Assembly: GCF_001426585.1 (NCBI RefSeq)
Contig: NZ_LMEI01000007.1
Coordinates: 18,584-82,583, forward strand
Length of the DNA: 64,000 nucleotides
Direction: 5' to 3'
Source of the DNA: Streptomyces sp. Root431
Lineage (GTDB): Bacteria; Actinomycetota; Actinomycetes; Streptomycetales; Streptomycetaceae
Shown: positions 49,706 through 58,627 of the stretch, piece after piece
Layout of the letters: the number at the start of each line of letters is the position of its first letter
Position numbering within the stretch: the first letter of the stretch is position 1
Made by a program: the position numbers and the translations under genes
Notes under the pieces: generated by a model
What the model was told of the DNA's origin: nothing
The model's database searches: none
The model's input: the letters and a program-made list of their open reading frames with translations, nothing else

Positions 49706-49863
49706 TCGAATGATTTTCTGATCGGCCGCCGTGTGGCCCCCGCTCGACGCGGGGCCCCGCTCCCTACTGTCTGGTCCATCCACGCGAGCGTCTGCGTGGA
49801 CTGGCCGGTCGGAGCGAGGGGGGATCCTCGCCGGTCTCTCCCTTTCTCCAGAGGAAGAGCGGT

Positions 49864-50841
49864 ATGCGGTCCATCATCAGCAGGAAAGTACTCACCGCAG
49901 CGGCAGCGACCGGCATCCTGTCGCTGACCGGCGGTTTCGCACTTGCCGCCAACTCCCATGCCGGTACGGGCGATTCCCCCGGTCCCGGTACGGGGAACCA
50001 AGTCCAGGCCCACCTCCCGGCGGACGTTTGCGGCAAGAGCATGGAACTCGGCGGATTCGTCGCGGAAGCCGTCGGCGACCTCTGCGCCCAGGCGGGGGAA
50101 CCCGGCGGCTACGGCGACGAGCCGGGCGAGCCCACTCACCCCGGCGAGCCGACGGAGCCGCCGACGACTCCGCCGCACACCGAGCCGCCCCAGACCGAGC
50201 CTCCGCACACGGAGCCGCCGACGACTCCGCCGCACACCGAGCCGCCCCAGACGGAGCCTCCGCACACCGAGCCGCCGACGACTCCGCCCCAGACCGAGCC
50301 GCCGCACACGGAGCCGCCGACGACTCCGCCGCACACCACGCCTCCGCCGACCCATCCGGAGGAGCCCGGCGAGTGCGAGGCCCCCGCCCCCGGCGAGGAG
50401 CCGGAGCCCGGTTGTGAGGAGCCGACCACTCCGCCGACCACTCCGCCCACTTCGCCGCCGTGGACGCCGCCGACCAACCCGGACGAGCCCGGTGAGTGCG
50501 AGGAGCCGGCACCCGGTGAGGAGCCGGAGCCCGGTTGTGAGGAGCCGACCACTCCGCCCACCACCCCGCCCACCTCTCCGCCGTGGACGCCGCCGACCAA
50601 CCCGGACGAGCCCGGTGAGTGCGAGGAGCCCGCGCCCGGTGAGGAGCCGGAGCCCGGTTGTGAGGAGCCGACCACTCCGCCGACCGACGAGCCGAGCCAC
50701 CCGACGACCCCGCCGGGTCCCGAACTCCCCGACACCGGCAGCGATCCCGCGCTCATGGGCGCGGCCGCCATCAGTGCCGCGCTGATCATCGGCGGCACCG
50801 TCGTCTACCTCCGGGGCGGACGCATCTCCCGCCGTCACTGA
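49864..50841 (+). CDS. LPDTG-anchored protein with diverged chaplin-like domain and Pro/Thr stalk
   Basis: 325-aa surface protein. Signal peptide about 1-29; residues about 30-75 align with the chaplin domain (SPGPGTGNQVQAHLPADVCG, MELGGFVAEAVGDLC) including both cysteines, but with several replaced beta-strand residues. A long Pro/Thr/Glu stalk follows with TEPPTTPPHTEPP units and three 41-residue repeats, each with the pattern ECE.PAPGEEPEPGC. It ends LPDTG (288-292), a membrane helix and RRISRRH-type tail, a sortase substrate layout. Long chaplins of Streptomyces usually have two chaplin domains and LAXTG; this has one domain and LPDTG. A GGAAGAGCGG site precedes the ATG. Confidence 0.85.
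   Translation: MRSIISRKVLTAAAATGILSLTGGFALAANSHAGTGDSPGPGTGNQVQAHLPADVCGKSMELGGFVAEAVGDLCAQAGEPGGYGDEPGEPTHPGEPTEPPTTPPHTEPPQTEPPHTEPPTTPPHTEPPQTEPPHTEPPTTPPQTEPPHTEPPTTPPHTTPPPTHPEEPGECEAPAPGEEPEPGCEEPTTPPTTPPTSPPWTPPTNPDEPGECEEPAPGEEPEPGCEEPTTPPTTPPTSPPWTPPTNPDEPGECEEPAPGEEPEPGCEEPTTPPTDEPSHPTTPPGPELPDTGSDPALMGAAAISAALIIGGTVVYLRGGRISRRH
50370..50690 (+). repeat. 123-base tandem repeat in the LPDTG protein
   Basis: Three consecutive copies (third truncated) of a unit encoding PAPGEEPEPGCEEPTTPP, TTPPTSPPWTPPTNPDEPGE. Copies are almost identical in DNA, so recent expansion or gene conversion is likely. Confidence 0.88.
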
Positions 50842-50959
50842 CCCCACGGGCTGACGGAACGTCAAGCGAGGCCCTCGCCTTCACCGGTGAGGGCCTCCGG
50901 CGTTGCTGCACACGGGGGTATTCCGCCACGTTTCCCCCGAACGCCTCGTTCAACAGAGC

Positions 50960-51472
50960 ATGACTCTGCGCTCTCACGCCGGCATGGGAATCCTCATGAC
51001 CGCGCTCGCCTCCGCCGCACTGGCCGCACCGGCCTCCGCCGTCGAGGCGCCGGTGATCGTCCCGCTCCAGGGCCTGGAGCCGGTGCTCCCGATGGACGCC
51101 CCCACGGTGGCCACCGGTGTGCCCGTCCCGGTGCCCGGCGCGCCCACCGGCTTCCAGAAGGGCCTCGGTTCCCTGCCGGACGTCGCCCTGCCCAGCGTGC
51201 CGCTCACCGGCACCCTCCCGAAGACCGTGGTGGATGCGCCGCTGCCGGAGGTCCTGGACGGCAGCGACCTCGGCCGGGCCCTCCTCAGCAGCCCGCACTC
51301 GGAGATGAAGGCCGCCACCCCCGGCGCCGTCGTCGGCAACCCGGTGGAGGCCCCGCGCGGCAACGGGCTCGCCGGGCTGCCGGAGCTGACGAAGCCTCAG
51401 GTCGGCCTGCTCACCCCCGTACTGAGCGGAGCACTCGACCCGCAGCTGGGTCTGGCGCCGTCCTCGCACTGA
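50960..51472 (+). CDS. Secreted Pro/Val-rich protein
   Basis: 170-aa protein: signal peptide about 1-27 (ALASAALAAPASA), then a Pro/Val/Leu-rich mature region (VIVPLQGLEPVLPMDAP, VATGVPVPVPGAPTG, LPDVALPSVPLTGTLP) without cysteine or repeats of fixed length. ATG at 50960 (MTLRSH) is chosen; ATG at 50984 is a possible shorter start and TTG at 50903 an unlikely longer one. Not recognised. Confidence 0.72.
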   Translation: MTLRSHAGMGILMTALASAALAAPASAVEAPVIVPLQGLEPVLPMDAPTVATGVPVPVPGAPTGFQKGLGSLPDVALPSVPLTGTLPKTVVDAPLPEVLDGSDLGRALLSSPHSEMKAATPGAVVGNPVEAPRGNGLAGLPELTKPQVGLLTPVLSGALDPQLGLAPSSH

Positions 51473-51677
51473 CGCCGTCCGGCCCCCCGGGCGGGTGAAG
51501 ACACGATTCTTCCCCGCCACCCCAGGGGTCGTTGATCGTTGGAAGAGAGGCTCGTCGCATGGCCGCGGCCCGTGGACCGAGGAGCGCCCCGTCGTATCCG
51601 GCGGCGGGCGCCTCCGGTCCACGGGCCATTCCTTTCGGATCTTTTCGGATTTCTTTCGGCCCGTTCGGCGCAATGAC

Positions 51678-51705
51678 CGTGACCAGTCCCCGTGACGGGC
51701 GTTGA
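51678..51705 (+). promoter_or_regulatory. BldN-like promoter of chaplin at 51.8 kb
   Basis: CGTGAC (51678-51683), 16 bases, CGTTGA (51700-51705), 53 bases before the chaplin ATG. Five of six and six of six matches to the reported BldN consensus. Confidence 0.75.
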
Positions 51706-51758
51706 AGGGGAGTCGGCCGTGATTCCTGCGGTCGCTTTCCACGTCCAAGGAGTTCTTG

Positions 51759-52037
51759 ATGTCTCGCATCGCGAAGGCTGCCGCTGTTCTCGCCGGCACG
51801 GGTGCCGTTGCCCTCAGCGGAGCCGGCCTGGCCGTCGCCGACTCGGGCGCCGAGGCCGTCGCCGCCCACTCGCCCGGTGTCGCCTCCGGCAACGTCGTCC
51901 AGGTCCCGGTCCACGTCCCGGTCAACCTCTGCGGCAACACCGTCAACGTCATCGGCCTGCTCAACCCGGCCTTCGGCAACACCTGCATCAACGCCGACGG
52001 TGGCCACGACAACGGTGACGGCGGCTACGGCGGCTGA
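51759..52037 (+). CDS. Short chaplin with Gly-rich C-terminus, ChpG-like
   Basis: 92-aa secreted chaplin: signal peptide about 1-28 (GAGLAVA), chaplin domain HSPGVASGNVVQVPVHVPV, NLCGNTVNVIGLLNPAFG, NTC, then a Gly/Asp/Asn-rich tail (INADGGHDNGDGGYGG) not seen in the two other short chaplins. AAGGAG lies 6 bases before the ATG. Tail and proximity to melC resemble ChpG of S. coelicolor, which is next to its tyrosinase genes (recalled). Confidence 0.94.
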   Translation: MSRIAKAAAVLAGTGAVALSGAGLAVADSGAEAVAAHSPGVASGNVVQVPVHVPVNLCGNTVNVIGLLNPAFGNTCINADGGHDNGDGGYGG

Positions 52038-52050
52038 TCCCCCCGTTCCG

Positions 52051-52096
52051 ACAGGTGTGTCCCCCCGGCCCCAGCGGGCCGGGGGGACACACCTGT
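52051..52096. terminator. Bidirectional terminator between chaplin and melC2
   Basis: Perfect 21-base inverted repeat (ACAGGTGTGTCCCCCCGGCCC and complement, 4-base loop) between convergent stops at 52037 and 52105. Confidence 0.88.
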
Positions 52097-52104
52097 GTGC
52101 GGGG

Positions 52105-52971
52105 TCAGGCGTACCGGTAGATCCGGCTGTGGTCGAACAGCTCCGCCGGGGTGACCCCCCACGGCGCCATCGGCTGGTGCCGGGCGACGACCTTGCGGTA
52201 CTGCGAGTCCCCCAGCGGCGGCGGTTCCGCCGGCAGGTAGGCGGCCCCGGGATTGCGCTGCTGCCAGCGCGACCAGACCAGGTCGACGAAGGAGTGGTGC
52301 AGCCAGAAGACCGGGTCGTTGACGGAGCCGCCGCCGAGCATCAGCCCGCCGACCCAGCGGTGGACCCGGTTGTGGATCCGGAACCGCTCGTTGCCCTGGC
52401 CCGGGGCCCAGCCCTCCAGGCGGTTGCGGAAGCCGGACGCGCTCGTCGAGTTCCAGGGCGCCACGTCGTACACCCGCTCCCGCATCACCTCGTCCAGCTG
52501 GGCCTGCGTGGGGAGCGCCACCGGGTCGCGGGGCCGGCCGAAGTCCCTGGTCAGGAAGCGGGTCTCGGACATTGCGTACGTGACGTTCCACCGCCCCGTG
52601 GAGTGGGCGAAGGGGCCGGTCATGACCTGGAGGTCGGCCCGGCGTCCGTTGCCGCCCATGAAGTCCTCGCCCCAGATCGACGAGGCCGGGCTGTTGTCCC
52701 GGGTCCAGTCCCAGTACGGGACGGAGACCGTCGGGTCGATCCGGCGCAGGGCCTTCTCGAACTCCAGCAGGAACCTGCGGTGCCAGGGCAGGAAGCTCGG
52801 CGCCATGTGGGCGGTCCTGAGCCGCCCCTCCCCGTCGGCCGAGTAGTGGTCGATGTGGGTGCGGACGAACTCGTCGTACGCGCCGGTCCGCTTGAGCTCC
52901 AGGACGGCGGCGACGAACTTCCGGCGCTCGGCGCCGGTCAGGTCGCGCTGGTTCTTACGCGTGTACACCAC
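52105..52971 (-). CDS. melC2: Tyrosinase (copper monooxygenase), MelC2
   Basis: 288-aa type 3 copper enzyme that oxidises tyrosine to DOPA and dopaquinone, giving melanin. Copper A ligands: His39 (THIDHY), His55 (TAHMAPSF), His64 (LPWHRR); copper B: His200 and His204 (HNRVHRWVGG), and His in DPVFWLHHSFVD (about 226). GTG start at 52971 overlaps the melC1 stop by 17 bases. No signal peptide; the protein leaves the cell through its Tat-exported partner. Operon with melC1 and a BldN-like promoter, so pigment should rise with aerial growth. Confidence 0.96.
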   Translation of the reverse strand: MVYTRKNQRDLTGAERRKFVAAVLELKRTGAYDEFVRTHIDHYSADGEGRLRTAHMAPSFLPWHRRFLLEFEKALRRIDPTVSVPYWDWTRDNSPASSIWGEDFMGGNGRRADLQVMTGPFAHSTGRWNVTYAMSETRFLTRDFGRPRDPVALPTQAQLDEVMRERVYDVAPWNSTSASGFRNRLEGWAPGQGNERFRIHNRVHRWVGGLMLGGGSVNDPVFWLHHSFVDLVWSRWQQRNPGAAYLPAEPPPLGDSQYRKVVARHQPMAPWGVTPAELFDHSRIYRYA

Positions 52972-53368
52972 GCGGGCTCCCTCCCGTCGGTTCGGTGTGG
53001 TCGCCGTGGGCGGCGGCGAACCGGGACAGCCGGGCCGCCCCCAGCTCGTCGACGGCGGCGCGGGTGGCCGCCAGCGGCGTCGGGCAGGACTCGTAGTGGT
53101 CGATCGGCGAGACGTACCCGCCGTCGGCGCAGCGCATCAGGTGCAGCGGCCGGCCGTCGACGAAGGCGACCGGGGCGCCGCCGGGCCCGGCGAAGCCCAG
53201 GATGCGGCGGCCCCCGTACATCTCGTCGAAGGCGAGCGGGTCGTGCGGTGCCCCGGACGGTTCGCCCGAAGGGGTGCGGGTCGCGATGCGGCCGAGCGCA
53301 CCGCCGGTGAAGGCGGTGACGGCCAGAGCGAAGAGGGACCGCAGTGCGACGCGGCGCGGGACGATCAT
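52955..53368 (-). CDS. melC1: Tyrosinase copper chaperone (caddie), MelC1
   Basis: 137-aa helper that loads copper into apo-tyrosinase and carries it through the Tat system. The N-terminus IVPRRVALRSLFALAVTAFTGG is a twin-arginine-type signal; HMIR-like copper ligands appear in RCADGGYVSPIDHYESCP, and the inhibitor-loop Tyr in this stretch would enter the tyrosinase pocket. GAGGAGAT precedes ATG at 53368. The gene overlaps melC2 by 17 bases. Confidence 0.92.
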   Translation of the reverse strand: MIVPRRVALRSLFALAVTAFTGGALGRIATRTPSGEPSGAPHDPLAFDEMYGGRRILGFAGPGGAPVAFVDGRPLHLMRCADGGYVSPIDHYESCPTPLAATRAAVDELGAARLSRFAAAHGDHTEPTGGSPRGVHA

Positions 53369-53404
53369 GAGTGATCTCCTCGGGTCGGCAATTGCCCTCA
53401 GGGC

Positions 53405-53432
53405 ACAACGATGAAAACCCGGGTTCGTTGCG
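53405..53432 (-). promoter_or_regulatory. BldN-like promoter of the melC operon
   Basis: Minus strand CGCAAC (53432-53427), 16 bases, CGTTGT (53410-53405), 37 bases before melC1 ATG. Five of six matches to each hexamer of the reported BldN consensus; same spacer as the chaplin and rodlin promoters. Confidence 0.65.
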
Positions 53433-53517
53433 TCGGAAATGCCAGCGGCGTGAATATCGACCGTTCGGGTGAAATCGGCGCGGGGAAAGGGTGGTTGGGC
53501 CACTAGCATCCATATTC

Positions 53518-54021
53518 ATGACCACTTCCAATGTCGTTTCGTCGGCGCGCAGCGCCTCTCCGCTGGGAACTCTCACGGTGATTCCGTGGTCCAGCGAGCC
53601 CTCCGCCGATTCGGCGGGCACGCCGTTCCTCATGGCGTATTCGCTCGGCGACGGCCGGGACGGCCCGGAGGCCGGTCAGCAGGCCATGCGGACGGCCCTG
53701 GAGTCGATGGGCCTCTCGGTCGGCGACCGGCTCTTCGACCTCGACAAGGACGCCGGGATCAACGCCACGCTGCTCGTCGAGGGCGGCTCCGTCGTCCTCA
53801 ACCTGCCGTTCCTGAAGGCGCAGTGCCCGGTGCCCGACGAGTGGCAGGCGGCCGCCCGCGAGCGCGGCCAGGTCTACCTCATCTGCTCCGTCCGGCCCTG
53901 GCCCGAGGCCGTCCCCGGGCAGCCGGTCGACGAGGCGCGGCTGCGCTCCTTCGTCTCCGACGAGGAGATGCTCGCCGAGAGCGCCCACGTCCTGATGCCG
54001 GTCCGGCGCCTCCAGGGCTGA
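53518..54021 (+). CDS. DUF5949-like protein
   Basis: 167-aa cytoplasmic protein: SPLGTLTVIPWSSEPSADSAG, PFLMAYSLGDGRDGPEAG, LLVEGGSVVLNLPFLKAQ, CPVPDEWQAAARERG, AHVLMPVRRLQG, matching the DUF5949 pattern I recall from streptomycetes. ATG at 53518 has no ribosome-binding site, so a leaderless transcript is possible. It probably starts an operon with the VKOR and second GH26 genes (28-base gap). Confidence 0.8.
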   Translation: MTTSNVVSSARSASPLGTLTVIPWSSEPSADSAGTPFLMAYSLGDGRDGPEAGQQAMRTALESMGLSVGDRLFDLDKDAGINATLLVEGGSVVLNLPFLKAQCPVPDEWQAAARERGQVYLICSVRPWPEAVPGQPVDEARLRSFVSDEEMLAESAHVLMPVRRLQG

Positions 54022-54049
54022 GCGGGAGAGAACGGAAGGGGGTCGCGGC

Positions 54050-54700
54050 ATGGCGACGACGGACGTACGGGGCGGGGTGCCCGGGCAGCGGCAGGAGGAG
54101 TCCGAGCGGGAGACCGCGGGGACGGGCATCGGCGCGAGCCGGGCCTTCGCCTGGATGCTGATGATCACCGGGGCGGCGGGCGTGCTGTCCGGCTGGGTGA
54201 TCACGATCGACAAGTTCAAGCTCCTGGAGGACCCCGGCTTCCAGCCCGGGTGCAGCCTGAACCCGGTCGTGTCCTGCGGCAACATCATGAAGAGCGAGCA
54301 GGCGGGGGTCTTCGGCTTCCCCAACCCGATGCTGGGGCTCGTCACGTACGCCGTCGTCGTCGCCGTCGGTGCCGGGCTGCTCGCCGGCGCCCGCTACAAG
54401 GGCTGGCTCTGGCTCGGCCTCAACGCCGGGATGCTCTTCGGGGTCGGCTTCTGCACCTGGCTCATGTACCAGTCGCTGTACGAGATCAACTCGCTCTGCC
54501 TGTGGTGCTGCCTCGCGTGGGTCGCCACCATCGTCATGTTCTGGTACGTGACCGCGCACAACGTCCGGGCCGGGCTGCTGCCCGCGCCGGCCGGGGTGCG
54601 GACCTTCCTCGGCGAGTTCGCGTTCGCCCTGCCCGTCCTGCACATCGGGATCATCGGGATGCTGATCCTGACCCGCTGGTGGGACTTCTGGACCAGCTGA
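54050..54700 (+). CDS. Vitamin K epoxide reductase family membrane protein
   Basis: 216-aa membrane protein with four or five helices: VVSCGNIMKSEQAG holds the first Cys, and NSLCLWCCLAWV the CXXC redox site. VKOR homologues re-oxidise DsbA-like proteins using quinones, so they support disulfide formation in exported proteins. The chaplins, MelC1 and the GH26 enzyme here all carry cysteines. It is followed one base later by the GH26-type gene. Confidence 0.92.
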   Translation: MATTDVRGGVPGQRQEESERETAGTGIGASRAFAWMLMITGAAGVLSGWVITIDKFKLLEDPGFQPGCSLNPVVSCGNIMKSEQAGVFGFPNPMLGLVTYAVVVAVGAGLLAGARYKGWLWLGLNAGMLFGVGFCTWLMYQSLYEINSLCLWCCLAWVATIVMFWYVTAHNVRAGLLPAPAGVRTFLGEFAFALPVLHIGIIGMLILTRWWDFWTS

Positions 54701-54701
54701 C

Positions 54702-55730
54702 GTGAATCCCTTCCTGCTCTGGCCGCGGGCCGCACTCGTCGTGCTGCTCGCGGCCCTTCTCGTGCTCCTGCTGCCCCACGACGGGATCGCGCCCGGCGGG
54801 CGGCACACCGGGAGCCGGGCCCCGGTGGACCCCGAGCCGCTGCCCGGGGTGCCGTCCGGCTTCTTCACCGGATCCGACGAGGCCGGGGTGCGGCGGATCG
54901 CGCAGGTGCAGGCCTGGCTCGGCGGCGAGACGCTGACCGTCGGGCACACGTACCTCCCCGGCGACCGCTGGTCCAACATCGAGGGGCATCCGGCGCTCTT
55001 CGAGCCCTGGGCGCGCTGGAAGGAGGAGCGGCCGGGGCGGCTCTTCGTCCTGAACGTGCCGCTCCTCGACCGCAACGAGGCGGGGCTGCCCGACGCGGAG
55101 GTGCGCGCGGGGCTGCGGCGCGGCGCGGGAGGCGCCTTCGACGCGCACTTCGAGGTCCTGGGGAAGCGGCTCGTGGAGCACGGGCTCGGCGACGCGGTCC
55201 TGGTGCTCGGCTGGGAGATGAACGGCACCACGTACAGCCACCGCTGCGGCCCGGACCCGGCGGCCTGGAAGGCGTACTGGCGGCGGGTCGTGGGGGTGCT
55301 GCGGGACGTGGAGGGGCAGCGGTTCCGCTTCGACTTCACCCCGAGCCGGGGGCTCGACGCCGTGGCGTGGCCGCTCTGCTACCCCGGGGACGACGTCGTC
55401 GACATCATCGGGATGGACGCCTACGACCAGCCGGCCGGGCTCTCCTTCGAGGAGCAGGTGACCGAGGAGTACGGGCTGGAGCACCACGTGCGGTTCGCGG
55501 CGGCGCACGGGAAGCCCGTCTCGTACCCCGAGTGGGGGCTCTTCAGGAACGGGGACAACCCGGTGTACGTGCGGGGGATGCTCGACTGGTTCGCCGCGCA
55601 CCGGCCCGTCTACCAGACGGTGACGGACTACTGCCCGCACGGAGTGTGGGAGTGCGCGGACAATCCGGAGTCGGCGCGGGTCGTCAGGGGCGCGCTGGGG
55701 TCTCCCGCCGGCGCGCCCGTACGCCCCTGA
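54702..55730 (+). CDS. GH26-type glycoside hydrolase, second copy
   Basis: 342-aa paralogue of the GH26 domain at 35.1 kb: [49 protein letters not shown] (acid/base Glu), [45 protein letters not shown] (nucleophile Glu), and [14 protein letters not shown]. It has a membrane anchor or uncleaved signal (ALVVLLAALLVLLLPHDG) and lacks the PVD/KPEP stalk and the C-terminal Trp region. GTG start one base after VKOR. Both copies probably act on the same, unidentified polysaccharide. Confidence 0.9.
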   Translation: MNPFLLWPRAALVVLLAALLVLLLPHDGIAPGGRHTGSRAPVDPEPLPGVPSGFFTGSDEAGVRRIAQVQAWLGGETLTVGHTYLPGDRWSNIEGHPALFEPWARWKEERPGRLFVLNVPLLDRNEAGLPDAEVRAGLRRGAGGAFDAHFEVLGKRLVEHGLGDAVLVLGWEMNGTTYSHRCGPDPAAWKAYWRRVVGVLRDVEGQRFRFDFTPSRGLDAVAWPLCYPGDDVVDIIGMDAYDQPAGLSFEEQVTEEYGLEHHVRFAAAHGKPVSYPEWGLFRNGDNPVYVRGMLDWFAAHRPVYQTVTDYCPHGVWECADNPESARVVRGALGSPAGAPVRP

Positions 55731-55731
55731 G

Positions 55732-55762
55732 GCCCTGAGGTCCTGAGGCCTGAGGTCCTGAG
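55732..55762. repeat. Short CCTGAGG direct repeats
   Basis: Five or so CCTGAGG/CCTGAGGT units in the 47-base gap after the second GH26 gene. Probably slippage; no coding sense. Confidence 0.6.
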
Positions 55763-55777
55763 GGGCGTCGTGCCCGG

Positions 55778-56482
55778 TCAGGCGTGCTGGTAGGCCACCA
55801 GCGAGATGCCGACGTAGTGGACGATGAAGGCCGCGAGGGTCAGCGAGTGGAAGACCTCGTGGAAGCCGAACCAGCGGGGTGAGGGGTTCGGGCGCTTGAT
55901 GCCGTAGATGACCCCGCCCGCGCTGTAGAGCAGGCCGCCGACGATGACGAGGACGAGGACGGCGATGCCGCCCGCGCGCATGAAGTCCGGCAGGAAGAAG
56001 ACGGCGGCCCAGCCCATCGCGATGTAGCAGGGCGTGTACAGCCAGCGCGGGGCACCGACCCAGAAGACGCGGAAGGCGATGCCCGCGGCCGCCGCCGCCC
56101 ACACCGCCCACATGAGCGGCTCGCCCGTGGAGTCGGGGAGCAGCAGCAGGGTGAGCGGGGTGTAGGTGCCCGCGATGATCAGGAAGATGTTGGCGTGGTC
56201 GAGGCGGCGCAGGATGGCCTCGCCGCGCGGTCCCCAGTTCCCGCGGTGGTAGAGCGCGCTGATGCCGAAGAGCAGGCAGGCGGTGAGGACGTAGATCCCG
56301 CAGGCGATCCGGGCGCGGGGCGAGTCGGAGAGGGCGACGAGGACGAGGCCCGCGACGATCACGGCGGGGAACATGCCGGCGTGCAGCCAGCCTCTGAGGT
56401 GGGGCTTCGTCGGGAGCGACGGGGGGTTCTCGACCGACGGCGGGTAATCGGTCGGGCTCACTTCCGGCGTGGCTGCAGTCAT
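55778..56482 (-). CDS. Hemolysin III / TrhA-PAQR family membrane protein
   Basis: 234-aa seven-helix protein of the HlyIII/PAQR superfamily: FGISALYHRGNWGP, RLDHANIFLIIAGTYTPLTLLLL, IYGIKRPNPSPRWFGFHEVFHSLTLAAFIVHYVGI, including the metal-ligand His/Asp/His positions (SALYHR, RLDHA, GFHEVFH). The bacterial family affects membrane lipid homeostasis rather than haemolysis. Convergent with the GH26 operon and divergent from pckG. Confidence 0.93.
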   Translation of the reverse strand: MTAATPEVSPTDYPPSVENPPSLPTKPHLRGWLHAGMFPAVIVAGLVLVALSDSPRARIACGIYVLTACLLFGISALYHRGNWGPRGEAILRRLDHANIFLIIAGTYTPLTLLLLPDSTGEPLMWAVWAAAAAGIAFRVFWVGAPRWLYTPCYIAMGWAAVFFLPDFMRAGGIAVLVLVIVGGLLYSAGGVIYGIKRPNPSPRWFGFHEVFHSLTLAAFIVHYVGISLVAYQHA

Positions 56483-56679
56483 GACAACGAATCGTACCTA
56501 CGCGTCCGTAGGTCCCGGATATGAGTGGCGATGCTCACGTGTGCGGCCCTCTGGACATATGGGCGTTAACATCGGATGATCAAATGAGTGCGGTCGGCAC
56601 CGGATGAGCAGCTACGAAGCATCCGGGTCGCGGCCCCCACGGGGCATACACCAAAAAAACCCCTCAACAAGGAGCAATC
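56483..56679. other. Upstream region of pckG
   Basis: 197 bases between divergent hlyIII-like and pckG genes. It contains an AT-rich stretch (CATATGGGCGTTAACATC, near 56558-56575) likely to hold the pckG promoter. No -35/-10 pair or operator was fixed. Confidence 0.4.
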
Positions 56680-58503
56680 GTGGCGCGCGACAACGCGGCT
56701 CCCACCACCGTCCCGACCCAGCACCAGGAGCTCGTCTCCTGGGTGAACGACATCGCCGAGATCACCCAGCCGGACAACATCGTCTGGTGCGACGGATCCG
56801 AGGCGGAGTACGAGCGCCTGTGCGAGGAGCTCGTCGCCAAGGGGACCTTCACGAAGCTCGACCCGGTCAAGCGCCCGAACTCGTACTACGCCGCTTCCGA
56901 CCCCTCCGACGTCGCGCGCGTCGAGGACCGCACCTACATCTGCTCCGAGAAGGAGGAGGACGCGGGCCCGACCAACCACTGGAAGGCCCCGGCCGAGATG
57001 AAGGAGCTCTTCGCGGGCTCCGAGGGCATCTTCCGCGGCTCCATGCGCGGCCGCACCATGTACGTCGTGCCCTTCTGCATGGGCCCCGTCGGATCCCCGC
57101 TCTCCGCCATCGGCGTCGAGATCACGGACTCCGCGTACGTCGCCGTCTCCATGCGCACCATGACCCGCATGGGACAGGCCGTCCTGGACGAGCTCGGCAC
57201 CGACGGCTTCTTCGTCAAGGCCGTGCACACGCTCGGCGCGCCGCTCGCCGAGGGCGAGGCCGACGTGCCGTGGCCCTGCAACACCACCAAGTACATCTCG
57301 CACTTCCCCGAGAGCCGCGAGATCTGGTCGTACGGCTCGGGCTACGGCGGCAACGCCCTGCTCGGCAAGAAGTGCTACGCGCTCCGCATCGCCTCCGTCA
57401 TGGCGCGTGACGAGGGCTGGCTCGCCGAGCACATGCTGATCCTCAAGCTCACCCCGCCGCAGGGCGAGTCGAAGTACGTCGCCGCCGCCTTCCCGTCGGC
57501 CTGTGGCAAGACCAACCTCGCCATGCTGGAGCCCACGATCTCCGGCTGGACGGTCGAGACCATCGGCGACGACATCGCCTGGATGCGCTTCGGCGAGGAC
57601 GGCCGCCTCTACGCGATCAACCCCGAGGCCGGCTTCTTCGGCGTCGCGCCCGGCACCGGCGAGCACACCAACGCCAACGCCATGAAGACCATGTGGGGCA
57701 ACTCCGTCTTCACGAACGTCGCCCTCACGGACGACGGCGACGTGTGGTGGGAGGGGATGACCGAGACGGCCCCCGCGCACCTCACGGACTGGAAGGGCAA
57801 CGACTGGACGCCCGCGTCGGAGACGCCGGCCGCCCACCCGAACGCCCGCTTCACCGTCCCGGCCGGGCAGTGCCCGATCATCGCGCCGGAGTGGGAGGAC
57901 CCGAAGGGCGTGCCGATCTCGGCCATCCTCTTCGGCGGCCGCCGCGCCTCCGCCGTCCCGCTGGTGACCGAGTCCTTCGACTGGAACCACGGCGTCTTCC
58001 TCGGTGCGAACGTCGCCTCCGAGAAGACCGCCGCCGCCGAGGGCAAGGTCGGCGAGCTGCGCCGCGACCCCTTCGCCATGCTGCCGTTCTGCGGCTACAA
58101 CATGGGCGACTACATGGCCCACTGGGTCAAGGTGGGCGCGAACGCGGACGCCGCGAAGCTGCCGAAGATCTACTACGTGAACTGGTTCCGCAAGAACGAC
58201 GCGGGCAAGTTCGTGTGGCCCGGCTTCGGCGAGAACAGCCGCGTCCTGAAGTGGATCGTGGAGCGCCTGGAGGGCAAGGCCGAGGGCGTCGAGACCCCGA
58301 TCGGCATCCTGCCGACCCCGGAGTCCCTCGACACCGAGGGCCTGGACCTGCCGGCCGAGGACCTGGAGTTCCTCCTCAAGGTCGACCGTGACGTGTGGCG
58401 CGAAGAGGCCGCCCTCGTCCCGGACCACCTGAACACCTTCGGCGACCACACGCCGAAGGAGCTGTGGGACGAGTACAACGCGCTCGTGGAGCGCCTCGGC
58501 TAG
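56680..58503 (+). CDS. pckG: Phosphoenolpyruvate carboxykinase (GTP)
   Basis: 607-aa gluconeogenic enzyme turning oxaloacetate plus GTP into PEP. The P-loop is [10 protein letters not shown] (about residue 271-280), the metal site includes [23 protein letters not shown] carries catalytic residues, and [11 protein letters not shown] and [10 protein letters not shown] line the nucleotide pocket. Length and motifs match the GTP-dependent family of actinobacteria. GTG start with AAGGAG 6 bases upstream. The convergent gene downstream is separated by a CCTGGAGCC/GGCTCC-type hairpin (about 58581-58615). Confidence 0.96.
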   Translation: MARDNAAPTTVPTQHQELVSWVNDIAEITQPDNIVWCDGSEAEYERLCEELVAKGTFTKLDPVKRPNSYYAASDPSDVARVEDRTYICSEKEEDAGPTNHWKAPAEMKELFAGSEGIFRGSMRGRTMYVVPFCMGPVGSPLSAIGVEITDSAYVAVSMRTMTRMGQAVLDELGTDGFFVKAVHTLGAPLAEGEADVPWPCNTTKYISHFPESREIWSYGSGYGGNALLGKKCYALRIASVMARDEGWLAEHMLILKLTPPQGESKYVAAAFPSACGKTNLAMLEPTISGWTVETIGDDIAWMRFGEDGRLYAINPEAGFFGVAPGTGEHTNANAMKTMWGNSVFTNVALTDDGDVWWEGMTETAPAHLTDWKGNDWTPASETPAAHPNARFTVPAGQCPIIAPEWEDPKGVPISAILFGGRRASAVPLVTESFDWNHGVFLGANVASEKTAAAEGKVGELRRDPFAMLPFCGYNMGDYMAHWVKVGANADAAKLPKIYYVNWFRKNDAGKFVWPGFGENSRVLKWIVERLEGKAEGVETPIGILPTPESLDTEGLDLPAEDLEFLLKVDRDVWREEAALVPDHLNTFGDHTPKELWDEYNALVERLG

Positions 58504-58627
58504 TCCCTTCGAGACTCGTGGTGGGTTGCCCCGAAACACCGCCCTGACCAGTGGGGTCACGACGGCCCACCACGACGCATCCGGCCCCTGGAGCCCCCTC
58601 AGGCTCCGGGGGCCGGCGCATGTCCGG

